A DNA stretch of 64,000 bases from contig CM059973.1 in NCBI GenBank assembly GCA_030490835.1, positions 56,672,008-56,736,007 on the forward strand, read 5' to 3'. Shown here piece after piece: positions 46,470 through 57,679 of the stretch; position 1 is the first letter of the stretch, and each line of letters starts with the position of its first letter. The translations under genes and the position numbers were made by a program. This stretch comes from Annona cherimola (taxonomy: Eukaryota > Streptophyta > Magnoliopsida > Magnoliales > Annonaceae). The notes beneath the pieces were generated by a model. That model did not search any database, was not told the origin of the DNA, and saw only the letters and a program-made list of their open reading frames with translations.

Positions 46470-47760
46470 AAAAGCAAGTATACATTTCGTGCAAGTAATA
46501 ATGTGCGAATAGAGTGTCAATCCCACGAGGACTAGATTAAACTAGCTATATCTCGAAAATTCAATTGCCTTTGATGGGTAAAGAGTTTAATTGATGGATT
46601 TAACAGAAAATTAATGTTAATAGCAAATAAAACGAGCAAGGGCTAGTGGATTGTGCAAAAATGAGTAGGAATTCTTAAGGTTCTTTGACTCTAAACTATA
46701 TTAATTTGACTCCATTTCAATCGGTGGTGTAGGGATTTAGTAACCTAAGTTTATATATATTTATATGCACCTTCTAACGTGTATAAACCTAATCCCACCA
46801 CACCCTATTGCTATGTTCCCATGCAAATAAGTATGGTGGGATTGATTAGCTCATAACCTACTTAAGATTACATAGGGTTACATGGTATATTCTTACCCTT
46901 TTAACACTCCACCCTACTAGGATTAGAAACTTGTGCCATACATGTGAATCTTAGCTAGAATCATCTTTTCCGAGCATGAATCTAGAGAATAGATCATCTT
47001 ACAAGGTAGCTAGACTTGTAAAAAATATTAAACACCACATGTATAGGTAAAGCACATATCGCAAGTTTACTACAACTAAATAATCATATTTAAACCATAA
47101 GAAACCAAAATAACATAGTTTAAGAGTTGAATCATCTCAATCTCCCATCTCTTGGAGTTTAGCCCATAAACATGAAATCAAGTCCCATAAAAACTATGTT
47201 TAGATACATCCCGACAAAGGAGAAGAAGAAAAATATGTAGGAAAAGAGAAAGATGAGATGAAACTTGCTGGTTTCCATCATCCAAGTTAAATCTTCACTT
47301 CAAGATCTTCCTTGGCTTGAAATCCTTCTTTTTCTCCACTTGTGGCTGCTCCCACGAATCCTAGCCTCCCCTTTTTTGAAACCCTAAATGAGGTATTTAT
47401 ACCCCTTAGCAATTGGAGCTCTCGCATGTGGAAAATTCCACACGCATGCCTTCGTGGCTACGGCCTCCACCAAACTAGACAGTGGCGATGCAAATTCTTC
47501 TAAGGTGATGGACTTTGTGGTTGCGACCTCCAGACTCATGGCTGCGGACTCAGGTAGGCTGGAGATAACATTGCTCTTTTGACTGCTTCAAGTAATTTTT
47601 CTCATTTTATCCTCTTTTTGGCTTGAAATTACATTGGAATTCCTCTCGTTTTCTTACAACTAAAGAGTAAAAATAAGAAATGCATTTTTAAATGATCAAA
47701 CGAAACTACAACAACTAAAGTGATCAAATGAAATCAAATGATCAATTTTTCTAGGTCCCC
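46470..47760 (-). repeat. Degenerate LTR-like repeat (family E relative, minus)
   Basis: TTCTAAAAGCAAGTATAC, then GTCAATCCCACGAGGACTAG near 46517, echoes the start of the family E copy at 13780 (TTCTAAAAGTGCAC ... TTTCCACGAGGATTGGG). Further landmarks are in the same order, such as CTAGGATTAGAAAC and a segment of CTTCTT and CCCTAAA words near 47300-47390. The right limit is unclear. It has no coding value, and the frame near 47388-47582 is chance. Confidence 0.45.
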
Positions 47761-48535
47761 AAGCCGTCCATATTTTTATGTTTAACAGCTGTCCACCTGT
47801 GCATGAATTCCAACCATGACGTACCGTCCAGATTTTTTGACCGCCCAGATCTATCGATCCTAGCCGTCTGTTTGTGATCTAAAAAATCCAGTGGGCCCCA
47901 CAAGCAAAAGCAGCATGCCACCGTTGAGATCCTCACCGCCCAAATGCCTATTTCCAAGCCAAGCAATTTACGTCCACTGACCGGTAACCCATGCATTATT
48001 TTTTACGTTCATCCTTCCACAAGCCATGTAAAGCAGCAATGCTTTGATTAATTGCGTCCAGAGCCGTCCAATTATTCAGCCTTATAATCGTCCAAGTTGC
48101 CTAGTCATTCAAGCTATCCAGGCTCATCAAATTTCAGCCATCCATTCAAGCAAAAGACGGAATTTTCAGCAACTACGTCAACAGTCCTCCTGCAATAACA
48201 ATTGCTTTTTTTTTAGCCATATATTTCATGCAGTGTATGCAAATTGCGTATGCTGTGGTTTGAAGCAGTTTCAGAAACTATATCAAGGGAATATGGACGG
48301 CAGCTATAGGGGAATTTAGAGTGTAGAAAAATGCAGCGGAGAAAATTCAGAGTGAGAAAGAGAGCAAAGGGTGGAGACGAAGCAAAGAGCATGTGGCTAG
48401 AAGTAAGGCAGCGAGTTGCATGGACCGGCCAATGCACCATCGGGGCTTCCAACCAATAAGATTTTTTCTCCTCTTTCCCTTTTACTTTAATTGTCTTATT
48501 TAAAATGGATTTCAATTTTAATTTTATTTTGAACT
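47761..48535. other. Intergenic DNA, GC-richer than its surroundings
   Basis: It contains repeated CGTCCA and GCCGTCC words (47764, 47825, 47867, 48065) and GTGGGCCCCAC near 47893. Overlapping short open frames on both strands have no domain. It may be the body of the LTR-like repeat to the left, but I cannot show this. Confidence 0.45.
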
Positions 48536-49215
48536 TAAACATGTTTAGCTAAATCCTTAATCTAGAATTTAAGATGTAGCATGTGTACAATGTAGCTTGG
48601 TGTGTGATTTCAAATTTTTTTTATGATGAATATTGTTATTAATTTAATATCTTGTGATTTAATGTTTGCCTAGTGTTGGAGCTCCTACTTTGGCAATAAT
48701 TTCATATATATTAAGTGATAGAACCGAGAGATAGAAATCTAATATACAACAATAAAGATATTGAACTTGGAAATCTAAGACCATGAGAATAGGTATGATG
48801 ACCTTAAGAAATCCATGAACAATAGCAAAACTTAATGAATCCTAATTGACTTAATCCCATAAGAATATGTGGTTAAGAATAAATTGAGGTTACGCCTTGT
48901 AGGTTTGGAGAGAATGTGCAAGGATATATCAGAGTTTGTTCTCCTTTAACATATAATATCCAAATTAAATAATCATACCACTACCTGTTACAAAAGATGC
49001 ATGTGAAACCCTAGTCCTAGGTACTCTCATCTCTGCTTCATAATATTTGATTCTAAATTTTATTATCTCTTTCCACTTTTCTATTTTTTTATATCACTTT
49101 ATTTTCTTGATATTTAATAAAAGTGTTTCAAAGCGACTTTTTAAGTCTCAAATTCCTTGTGAATCGATAATTTATATCCTACAATCTACGACTCGTGTAC
49201 TTGCGGTGAAAGCAT
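48536..49215 (+). repeat. Family E LTR fragment (plus)
   Basis: Collinear with about 25630-28110 minus its insert: AAGATGTAGCATGTG near 48570, ATTAATTTAATATCTTG near 48638, GAACTTGGAAATCTAAGACCA near 48765, CCTAATTGACTTAATCCC near 48842 and the closing region near 49190. This copy lacks any insertion at the place where the AGGTG solo LTR lies in the copy at 24931, so it acts as an empty site for that insertion. Confidence 0.7.
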
Positions 49216-49295
49216 GAATACTCATATAACATAAAAAATTTTATTTAACATATAATATAGACAACTACATGTATTACGAATTTAGCTGCAATTGA

Positions 49296-49650
49296 TATTT
49301 GCCAAATGATCTTTTTAGATCGGTCTAAAAAGATTTTTTTTGAAAATTCTTTTTATGGACATGTTAATCTAGTTATATTTAATCTATAAATCAAGTTTTA
49401 CCATTTTTGAGTATGTATATATATATTTATTTTGAATTTTTAAATACAGGAACATTAAAATCATTTTTAATTTAAAATGATTTGAATGCCCCTGTATTTA
49501 AAACTTTAGAATAAATACATTATAGATTAAACATAACTAGATTAACATGTTTATAAAAAAATTAAAAAAATGAAAATATGTTTTTAGACCAGTTTGAAAT
49601 CACTAAATTTCAAATCGTTATAAAAAGATCAATACTTTCGGCTACAAATA
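49296..49650. mobile_element. Foldback MITE, same family as 3239-3636
   Basis: It starts TATTTGCCAAATGATC and ends with the inverted GATCAATACTTTCGG followed by CAAATA. The left arm has ATGTTAATCTAGTTATATTT, AATCAAGTTTTACC and TTTAAATACAGG. The right arm repeats these in reverse but lacks a segment of about 35 bp near 49518, where CAAGTTTTACC should recur. No clear target duplication was found. Confidence 0.8.
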
Positions 49651-49728
49651 CTTGATTGTTTCTAAGTGATACATAAATGCAACCACTTTGTTACATCAAA
49701 TATAGCAAAAGTAATATTCAATGCAATG

Positions 49729-49743
49729 TTCAAATTCAATTAT
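49729..49743. repeat. Target site duplication of the RTE LINE (3' side)
   Basis: TTCAAATTCAATTAT is identical to 53010-53024, directly next to the microsatellite tail. Confidence 0.92.
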
Positions 49744-49772
49744 CATCATCATCATCATAAGCCATTTCCCAC

Positions 49773-52622
49773 CTATGTGGGGTCGGCTGCATGGATTCTG
49801 TTACGCCATTCTTGGCGATTTAAGACTAAATTTTCAGTAATTTGTAATTTTTTTAAATCTTGTTTAATTACTTCCATCCATATTTTTTTGGGTCTTCCTC
49901 TCATTCTCCTACCACCTTCTACTTGGATAAACTCTGTTTTCCTAACCGGTGCGACTTCAGGCCTCCTTTTAACATGATCAAACCATCTTAATCTATTTTC
50001 TCTCATTTTATCATAAATTGGTCTCACTTTTAAGTTTTCTCGAATTATTTCATTCCTAATTTTATCTTTTCTTGTTTTACCACTATCCACCTTAACATTC
50101 TCATTTCCGCTACGCTCATTTTTTGTATATGTTGCTCTTTAACTGCCCAACATTCTGCCCCATAAAACATAGCAGGTCTAATCGCAGTCTTATAAAATTT
50201 TCCTTTTAATTTGACTGGGACTCGACGGTCACATAAAATTCCTGACGCACTTCTCCATTTCTTCCATCCTGCTTGAATTCTATGTATTATATCTTTCTCG
50301 ATTTCCCCGTTCTCTTGAACTATTGATCCTAAGTACCGAAAGTGATTAGTTCTTGTTACTGCTTGATCTAAAATCTTAATTGGTTCCTCATCCGGGTTCT
50401 CACTATTATTAAAATTGCATTTCATATATTCAGTTTTTGTGCAAATAATTCTAAAACCATTAGATTCTAAAGCATCTACCCACCTATTCAATTTTAAATT
50501 TAGTCCTTCTTTAGTTTCATCTATTAGAACAATGTCATCTGCAAATAACATACACCAAGGTACTTCTTCTTGGAGATGTCTAGTAATTTCATCTATTACT
50601 AAGGTAAAAAGGTAAGGACTCAAGGTTGAGGCTTGATGTAAACCTATTTTAACTGGGAAGACATTAGTATCTCCACTAATGGTTCTCACATTTGTAACAG
50701 CCCCCTCATACATATCTTTAATAATATCAATGTATCTGTCATTAATTCCTTTTTTTCTCATCACTTGCCATATTAACTTCCTTGGTACTCGATCATAAGC
50801 TTTTTCTAAATCAATAAAAATCATGTATAAGTTCTTTTTCTTCTCCCTATACTTTTCAAATAGTTGTCTAAGTAAGAAAATAGCTTCAATAGTTGATCTT
50901 CCTGGCATAAAACCAAATTGATTTTCAGATATATTAGTTTCCCGTCTTAGTCTATGTTCAATTACTCTTTCCCATAATTTCATAGTATGACTCATTAATT
51001 TTATTCCACGATAATTTTCACAATTTTGAATATCTTCCTTATTTTTATAAATTGGAACTATAATGTTTTTCCTCCATTCACTTGGCATTAACTTCGTTTT
51101 TATAATCTTATTAAAAAAATTTGTTAACCATGTTGCACCTACATCTCCCATGCACTTCCATGCCTCAATTGGTATATTATCTGGGCCTAAAGCTTTTCCT
51201 ATTTTCATTTTCCTTAAAGCTTCCTTTACTTCAGATATTCGAATTTTTGTGAAATAACTGATATTCCTATTTTCTTCCCTATTTAGACTAACATCTAATG
51301 TTAATTGTTCGTGTGGGGTATCATTTAGTAAACTATAAAAATAAGTTTTCCATCTTTCCTTAATATTATCATCTTTGACTAGAACTCTTTGGTCCTCACT
51401 TTTAATACATCTAATATGTGTTAAATCTTTGCCCTTATTTTCTCTTAATTTAGCCAACTTAAAAATATCATTTTCACCTTGTCTAGTTCCTAATCTGTTA
51501 TATAGGTTCTCATAAGCTTTGTGTTTAGCATCACTAATAATCTTTTTAGTAGCTTTTTTTGATAGTTTGTATTGTTGTAAGTTTGTATCATTTTTATTTT
51601 CCTGCCATGTTTTAAACTTTTCTTGTTTATCATTTATAGTTTTTTGAACATCTTCATTCCACCACCAAGTTTCTCTATGTGAGGATCTACGATTTTTATA
51701 TACACCTACAATACTTTGTCCTACTTCTTTTATGTTAGTTGCCATTTTATCCCACATCGATTCTACTCCATCTTCTTGTGTGTCCCATTTTACTTCCTCT
51801 ATCATTCTTTTTCTAAAAAGTTCTATGTTGTTTCCTTTTAAATTCCACCATTTAATTTTTGGAATTACATTGCCTTTAGTTTTTGTTGACTCTTTTTGTG
51901 TATATATATCCATCACTAATAATCTATGTTGCATAGCTAAGCTCTCACCTGGGATAACTTTACAATTTATACAAAGGGATCTATCCAATTTTCTTATAAG
52001 AAAGAAATCTATTTGGCTAGAATTGGTCCCACTCTTAAAAGTTATTAAGTGTTCATCTCATTTTTGAAATAAGGTATTTGCTATAACCAAATCCCAAAAT
52101 GGCATTCCCCATTTTGTTCCTTATTCCAAAGCCGAAGCCTCCATGACTTCTCTCATATCCTACCTTCTCTTTTCCTACATGTCCATTTAAATCTCCACCT
52201 ATCACAACTTTTTCTTGGTTAGATGTTCTTTGCATAGTACTATCTAAGTCATCCCAAAATTGTTTCTTGATTCTATCATCTAATCCTACTTGTGGTGCAT
52301 AAGCACTAATCACATTTAAAACCTTTGCACCTAATACAAGTTTTATTTGAATAATTCTATCATTTATTCTATTGACATCTACAACTTTATTTATGAAATT
52401 GTTATCTACTATTATCCCTACACCATTTCTATTATCATCCTTTCCTATATACCATAATTTGAATCTATTAATCTCTTTAGCCTTCTCTCCTTTCCACCTA
52501 GTCTCTTGAAGGCATGTTATATTAATTTTTCTCCTTCTCATAACATCTACTACTTCCATACTTTTCCCTGAAAGAATTCCAACATTCCACGAAGCAAAAC
52601 GGACCTTACGTTTTGATATCAC
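49773..52622 (-). pseudogene. Endonuclease-reverse transcriptase of the RTE LINE, with few lesions
   Basis: Minus-strand coding starts at 52622. The AP-type endonuclease (52622-52053) has FASWNVGIL, CLQETRWKG, ISAYAPQVG and GGDLNGHVG. A frameshift near 52100 and one TGA near 52064 separate it from NSSQIDFFLIR and AMQHRLLVMD, the end of the same domain. The RT frame (51988-50045) has GKALGPDNIPIEAWK, ENYRGIKLMSHTMK, QFGFMPGRSTIEAIFLLRQL, FIDLEKAYDRVPR, GLHQASTLSPYLF (usually HQGS) and MLFADDIVLI, with catalytic ADD at about 50534-50542. A last frameshift near 50085 leads to the C-terminal arm (RENRLRWFDHVKRRPEVAPV ... RMRGRPKKIW). It would nick target DNA and prime reverse transcription at the site. 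It needs about three repairs to be open, so it is annotated as a pseudogene. Confidence 0.9.
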
Positions 52623-52664
52623 CTTTTTTCCCTAAACCACGTCCATAAAGACATAGGAACCTTT

Positions 52665-52864
52665 GTTGATTTTTCGTCACAACAGGACGTTGTTGTGGCG
52701 CGTCGCTTCCGGGGGGACGCCCTAGCAACCCTTGCCCATTTCTCACTACATCCGGGCTCCGATGTAGCGCGTCGCTTCTGGGGAAACGCCCTAGCAACCC
52801 TTGCTAATTTCTCACTATAGCCGGGCTCCGCTGCAGCGCGTCGCTTACAGGGGACGCCCTAGCA
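52665..52864 (-). repeat. 69-bp GC-rich tandem monomers in the LINE 5' region
   Basis: GCGCGTCGCTT recurs at 52698, 52767 and 52836, giving a 69-bp period, with a partial diverged unit to the left and a partial unit to the right (about 2.9 copies). Each contains ACGCCCTAGCAACCCTTG and TTTCTCACTA. They lie upstream of the endonuclease start on the minus strand, the place of a LINE promoter. The 63-codon frame across them is not a gene. Confidence 0.85.
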
Positions 52865-53009
52865 TTAACAATTTTTAATATATTTTCAGAATCCATAAGA
52901 GATGTGGCGGTGATTTTTAATGGCACCGGCTGCCAGCCTGACATGCCAACCCTCGCTTTTTCCCCGGGCTTGGGACCAGCAGTAAGATAGAAACTCTTAC
53001 TGGCAAGGT

Positions 53010-53024
53010 TTCAAATTCAATTAT
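53010..53024. repeat. Target site duplication of the RTE LINE (5' side)
   Basis: TTCAAATTCAATTAT, the exact partner of 49729-49743, marks the 5' limit of the LINE on the minus strand. Confidence 0.92.
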
Positions 53025-53423
53025 AAATAATAAAAATCTTGGTTGCAAGAGTCTCCGAGCGACGTGGAGCTGAGGGCGCAATTACCCACCCCCCTAAAGT
53101 TTTGAAAATTAAGAAAACCCTTAAAATTTTTAAAAATGTAGGTCATTGTAACCCTTAAAATTTTAAAAAATATAAGTCAATGTATGGTTGTTCTCGAATG
53201 CAAGTAAAATAACTTTTAGCTGCTTTTGATTATAAAAAGGTGCCCTTGTGTAAGAAATTATGTTGTAGTCATAACCATGATATTATTATTGCAAGAATAA
53301 ATAAAATAAAATAAAGATATTTTTGTAAAATTAAATAAAAAGCCCTCTTAATTAATCAAATCATTGCATGCCTGCATATTGACCATATCTTCATGTTGGA
53401 AATGTTCGTGTATCATTACTTAT
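53025..53423. other. Intergenic DNA between LINE and MITE
   Basis: It includes AAGTTTTGAAAATTAAGAAA and AAAATTTTTAAAAATGTAGG words (53096-53180), a short local repetition, and AT-rich sequence. No gene or RNA is recognised. Confidence 0.6.
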
Positions 53424-53819
53424 AAAATAATGATCTTGTTAGCCCGGGTTAAGCAAACGTTTTTCTTAGTTCATCTCAAAAAATTCATTTACAACTTTTT
53501 TTATTTTTTCTTCATACACTTGTTTATTTAAGTATATTTAACATATAAATCAAGTTTTACCATTTTTGAATATGTGTATATATTTTTTAATATTTTTAAA
53601 CATTTAATACATATGTATTAATTAAAATATCTATATTACAAAAACTCTACAAAATATATACACATATCCAAAAATAGTAAAACTTAGTTAATATGTTAAA
53701 TACACTTGGATAAATAAGTGTATGAAATTTTTTTAAAAAAAAAATATTATAAATAGATTGTTTAAGGTTGGCTAAATAACATATGGGCTTAGCCGGCGCA
53801 AATAGTATCGGTACTCTTA
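53424..53819. mobile_element. Foldback MITE, relative of 55809-56200
   Basis: The left end has TTGTTAGCCCGGGTTAAGC and the right end, read on the minus strand, has TACTATTTGCGCCGGCTAAG, matching with several changes. The arms share TTTAAGTATATTTAACATAT, AAATCAAGTTTTACC and the inverted equivalents near 53660-53720. The terminal order is the same as in 55809-56200. Boundaries are taken from that comparison, and no clear target duplication was seen. Confidence 0.75.
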
Positions 53820-54301
53820 ATTATGACTCTGTTTAAGGCTGTCCGGAGAGTTCTTTCCGTAGACGCATTGGGAAGTTGTAATACGCAGAAGGCATAAGTC
53901 GTCTGAAAACGTCCCACGTCCCACAGGTTAACTACGACAGCCGCCTGATTCGTTTTGGGTGCTACGCCGCTGCAAATATCAGCCTAAAAAATACAAGGAT
54001 TTATATAGCTGGGTGTTCACACGTGAATGCAAGGTCGTTGGAGTCTTCCCACGGGCTATCCATTCGAACCTCTAGCTAGTTTCACAAGCTAGCCAGCTCG
54101 ACTAGACGACATGGAGAGACAATCTCCACTTGATCCGCTCTTGATCAGGTGGGCCACATGCAAAGCTTGATGGTGGATCATTGAAAAGAATTTATAAAAT
54201 CCTTCTCTATTGTCAGCTGTCACATCTACATAATACATTTACTTTTGAGAAGTGAGGACAAGATCTCAAGGTTTCAGTTATCGAGGCCTGCTGGGTGCAG
54301 T
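53820..54301. other. Intergenic DNA
   Basis: GC content is nearer balance than in surrounding DNA. A short inverted repeat TAGCTAGTTTCACAAGCTAGC lies near 54073. No gene is recognised. Confidence 0.55.
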
Positions 54302-54606
54302 GGGCTCCAGCTGCGTACGGATGTTTAGCCTTTTTTAATAATTTTTTATAAGCATATGAATTTAGACGTATTTAATTTATAATTCAAGTTTTTTTTAGAC
54401 ATGTTTATATATTTTTTGATTTTTAAATATAACGCTCTTGTGGTAATTTTTCCCTAGTGAAAATTGATGTGTAAAAATTCTGTCAATGCTTGTTGTGTTT
54501 AAAAATTTAAAAATATATAAACATATTAAAATGGTAAATTTTAGATTATAGATTAAATATACCTAAATTAAAAACTAAGTTAAAAGGCTAGACGTAATTG
54601 GAGCCC
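54302..54606. mobile_element. Foldback MITE with GGGCTCCA termini
   Basis: It starts GGGCTCCAGCTGCGTACG and ends TAGACGTAATTGGAGCCC, an imperfect terminal inverted repeat. The arms hold the shared core in altered form: GTATTTAATTTATAATTCAAG on the left, and TTTTAGATTATAGATTAAATA on the right. No matching target duplication was found. Confidence 0.75.
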
Positions 54607-55807
54607 AATTACAGTCGGTAGCAAAAAATCTCCTTGCTTAATCATCATACCGAGAGAAAAATTTATATTGTAATTATTTTTCTACGACTAAATTTTTTTA
54701 TTGTTAAAAATTGTACATTGCCAAGATGATTGCCAAAAAAAGTTTTATTGTAATGGGCCGGGATGGAGGATCAAGCAGACCATTTTTTTTTTTTTTTAAT
54801 TACATCTAGACTACAAGGGCATGAAAAGCCCGTGGTGACAACCACGGTGCCAACAGCCCTAACGTCCAAGCAAACCAATTTTTGAGTCTATTCCATTGTA
54901 ATAAAATCACATGTTTGCAATATGATCTTTGCGATTTAAAAGCTGCTAAGGATGATGCCAATAAGTATTCTGGTTACATTCTAAGCTTTTAGAGATGATA
55001 ATATGGTATTTGTGGCAAAAAATAAATATTTTCAAAAATATCCATATAATTATAATTGCATTATATACTTACTTAGTTTTTGAAATTATAAATAACCCAA
55101 TATAATTGAACCATATTTGCAAATATATTCACCCCATAATACCATATAGCATGAGTATATTAGCAAAAATATGCAAATGATCTTCATATATTTGCACACT
55201 ATAGAGGATATTTCCAAAATTATAAAAAATAGATTATAAATATAGCTACCTAGTTTGTATATATTTGTAAATATACCCACGCTTTGAATGTGCAGAAGTG
55301 GCATGGATAATTTACTATTATGGTCAAAATGTATGGAAGTTATTTATAATTTTTAAAACTAAGCAGGTACATGTGTAATTGCGGTTAAATTATGTGGATA
55401 CATTTGCAAATGACATTTTATAAACTCTTTACAACATATGTTGTAAGAATTTATTGCTGAAACTTCTTAAGGCAGACTTATTGCAACCACAGAAGTGAAA
55501 AACTATACATAACAACATTTTTTTTAAAACATTAATTACTGCTGAAATTTTCTAATGCGTAAAGTGATTACAACATCGTAGGGACAAGCTACACATAATG
55601 ATAACATTTAAATTCTTTAGTTGGCCATTTTCTTATAATGTCGACGACATCTCTAGCGAGTGGAAACAGCTTTGGAATTAAATACGGAAGTGCTATTGCT
55701 AAAAAACTTCTTTAGCCAATACTTTTTCTTTTTGATTCATGTATATATTACATCAATTCAACAGATATTACATTTATACTCCTTCGAGAGATTCTTATAA
55801 TTTTTAG
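54607..55807. other. Intergenic DNA, AT-rich
   Basis: No gene, RNA or terminal repeat is recognised. There is a 16-base T run near 54784. Several repeated phrases (AAATATATTCACC, TTTGCAAATATA, TGTAAATATACCC around 55110-55280) suggest a local degenerate duplication, but I cannot define units. Confidence 0.5.
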
Positions 55808-55808
55808 T

Positions 55809-56200
55809 GAGGAGTAATCCTGTTAGCTCGGGATAACCAAACGCTCCGCTTAGCCCATCTCAAAAACTCATTTATAACAAATTTTTTTATTTTTTCATAT
55901 ATTTGTTTATCTAAGTATATTTAATGTATAAACTAAGTTTTACTATTTTTTGATATATGTATATATTTTTTTGAAAATTTTAAAAGTAGGAACATTTTAA
56001 ATATATATATACACATAAATGTTTAAAATTATTAAAAATATATATACACATATCCAAAAATGGTAAAACCTGGTTTATATGTTAAATATACTTAGCTAAA
56101 CAAGTATATGGAAAAAAATAATAAAAATTATTATAAATAGATTATTAGAGGTGGGCTAAGCGGAGTATTTACTTAGCCCGGACTAATAGGATTATTCCTC
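55809..56200. mobile_element. Foldback MITE with GAGGARTAATCC termini
   Basis: The left end GAGGAGTAATCCTGTTAG and right end (minus strand) GAGGAATAATCCTATTAG form an imperfect terminal inverted repeat of about 24 bp. Inside, long arms share TATATTTAATGTATAAAC, AGTTTTACTATTTTTTG and their inverse. The flanks ATTTTTAGT (55800-55808) and ATTTTTATT (56201-56209) agree at 8 of 9 positions but overlap the possible terminus by one base, so a target duplication is likely but not exact. Confidence 0.82.
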
Positions 56201-57171
56201 ATTTTTATTAACAACATTTTATAACCATCTTACTAACTTCCTTTTTTTCTTTTTCTTTTTTTTTTCTATTCTAACTGGTAGACGTTTCCTCACTCTCACA
56301 AAACAAGGGAGAAAAATGCCACCGCCTCACATTCAATCATGGCTGCCGAAAAACCCAGGTAAAAAACTTCCCGGCAAGAATCGAACCGCGTCTCACCCTT
56401 CTGGAAAAAACGATATACCACGACGGCTTTTCGTGGCAGTTAGCCAATAATTTTATGCTCACGTGAAAGCGGCCTTAGTTACAACTGACGAAATCTAAGT
56501 CCTAGCCTCTTGCACGGGTATATGCAAAAATGACTTTCTAACTTTGCATAATTGAATTTTTTCCTCATATTCAGTATACTCGCAAAACTGTCCTTCTAAT
56601 ATTTTATTTTTGCAATTTTAACCCGGTGCCTTGACAACGTCAATAAACTACCATTTCCAATTTTTGCTGGACAAAATTGGCCCTGCATACGATGGATTGT
56701 GGATGATTAATTTTGCCATTTTGTAAACTTAGAGGATGATTCTGCAAAAATATAAAAAATAATATATGGGGTTGAAATTTTTTAGGAACTTGAATCTATT
56801 TACGGCGATTAAAATTAGAGTGGCTTTCATTCATCAAAAAAATTGGATTTGCATTCAGATTTATAGGAAGCCAACCTGAAAACTCAAAACCCGAAGCTAG
56901 AGGAATAGTTGTAACCATTGTTTTGAAAATTGGACCAAAACGAACGGCCAGATCGATCCGATCGTGTACCCGAAATTTGCATACAGTTCCTCTTTTCACT
57001 TATACAATGTTAAAAGGAAAATAAAAATATAATATTTTTACTTCCCACCTTGTCCAGTACACCCTTGTAAATTATATATGTGTAGCTTACCATAATTATG
57101 AGATAAAAATATATTTTATATGAAGAATTAAATTAAATATTGAATTTTAACCATTTATATATTTTATATTA
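56201..57171. other. Intergenic DNA with one possible SINE head
   Basis: Other than the Pol III-like sequence near 56365-56450 I see no feature. A 67-codon minus-strand frame at 56796-56999 has no domain and is disregarded. Confidence 0.5.
56365..56450 (-). mobile_element. Possible tRNA-derived SINE head (Pol III promoter-like)
   Basis: On the minus strand GGTTCGATTCT (56377-56387) matches the Pol III B box, and AGCCGTCGTGGTA about 50 bases upstream resembles a B-box-spaced A box. The layout is like plant SINEs that have a tRNA-like head. No cloverleaf can be folded convincingly, so it is not a tRNA. The 3' tail and target duplication are not evident. Confidence 0.3.
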
Positions 57172-57527
57172 TAGTGATTCAATGGACCAGGATGAAAAAT
57201 CTATTTTTAAAAGTTTTTTTGAAAATTTTTTATATAACTGCTAATCTAGGGGTATTCATTTATAAGCCAAGTTTTATTATTTTTAGAGATATATATTTTC
57301 TGATTTTTAAAAATATGAGTATTTTAGCCATTTAAAAATGATTGAAACCCACTTGTTTTTAAAAATAAAAAATATATGCACATCTCCAAAAATAATACAA
57401 CTTAATATATATGTTAAGTACATCTAGATAACAGTTTATGAAAAATTTTTAAAAAACTTAAAAAATGGGTTTTTGTACAGAGTGCACTTAGGTTTCAATA
57501 CACTTTAGTGCATTTAATCACTACCCT
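57172..57527. mobile_element. Foldback MITE with possible 8- to 9-bp target duplication
   Basis: The left end TAGTGATTCAATGGACC and the right end on the minus strand TAGTGATTAAATGCAC form a weak terminal repeat. The arms contain GCTAATCTAGGGGTATT, AAGCCAAGTTTTATT and inverse forms near 57395-57430. TTTATATTA occurs just left (57163-57171) and just right (57527-57535), consistent with an 8- to 9-bp duplication. End points are uncertain by a few bases. Confidence 0.6.
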
Positions 57528-57679
57528 TTATATTAATATCATGGTTCAAAAAAGTTTGAACTAACAGTTGAACCGATCAAACTCGAATTAGACATGAAAA
57601 TTCATAGTTTGGTTCTGTTAAAATTGGATTTAACAAATAATTTTTTTCAGTATTGCATAGTTTTTTTAATGTTTATAAT

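Larger units (their letters stand above)
49744..53009 (-). mobile_element. Full-length RTE-type LINE with perfect 15-bp target duplication
   Basis: On the minus strand it runs from a GC-rich 5' leader with tandem monomers through an endonuclease-RT coding region to a 3' end made of ATG/ATGATG repeats (CATCATCATC on the plus strand at 49744-49757) instead of poly-A. TTCAAATTCAATTAT flanks it at 49729-49743 and 53010-53024. A single endonuclease-RT ORF, about 3.27 kb length and a microsatellite tail are hallmarks of RTE-clade LINEs (family knowledge). The few coding lesions suggest a comparatively recent insertion. Confidence 0.93.

Noticed and set aside
48044..48542. Overlapping open frames of 91 and 109 codons on opposite strands
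   Set aside because: They overlap each other, have no recognisable domain and lie in repeat-derived sequence.
52606..52797. 63-codon minus-strand frame upstream of the LINE endonuclease
   Set aside because: It is a translation of the GC-rich 69-bp monomers and shows no domain. It is better explained as the LINE leader.
56365..56450. tRNA gene on the minus strand
   Set aside because: A T-loop-like GGTTCGATT is present, but acceptor and anticodon stems cannot be paired. A SINE head is the better guess.
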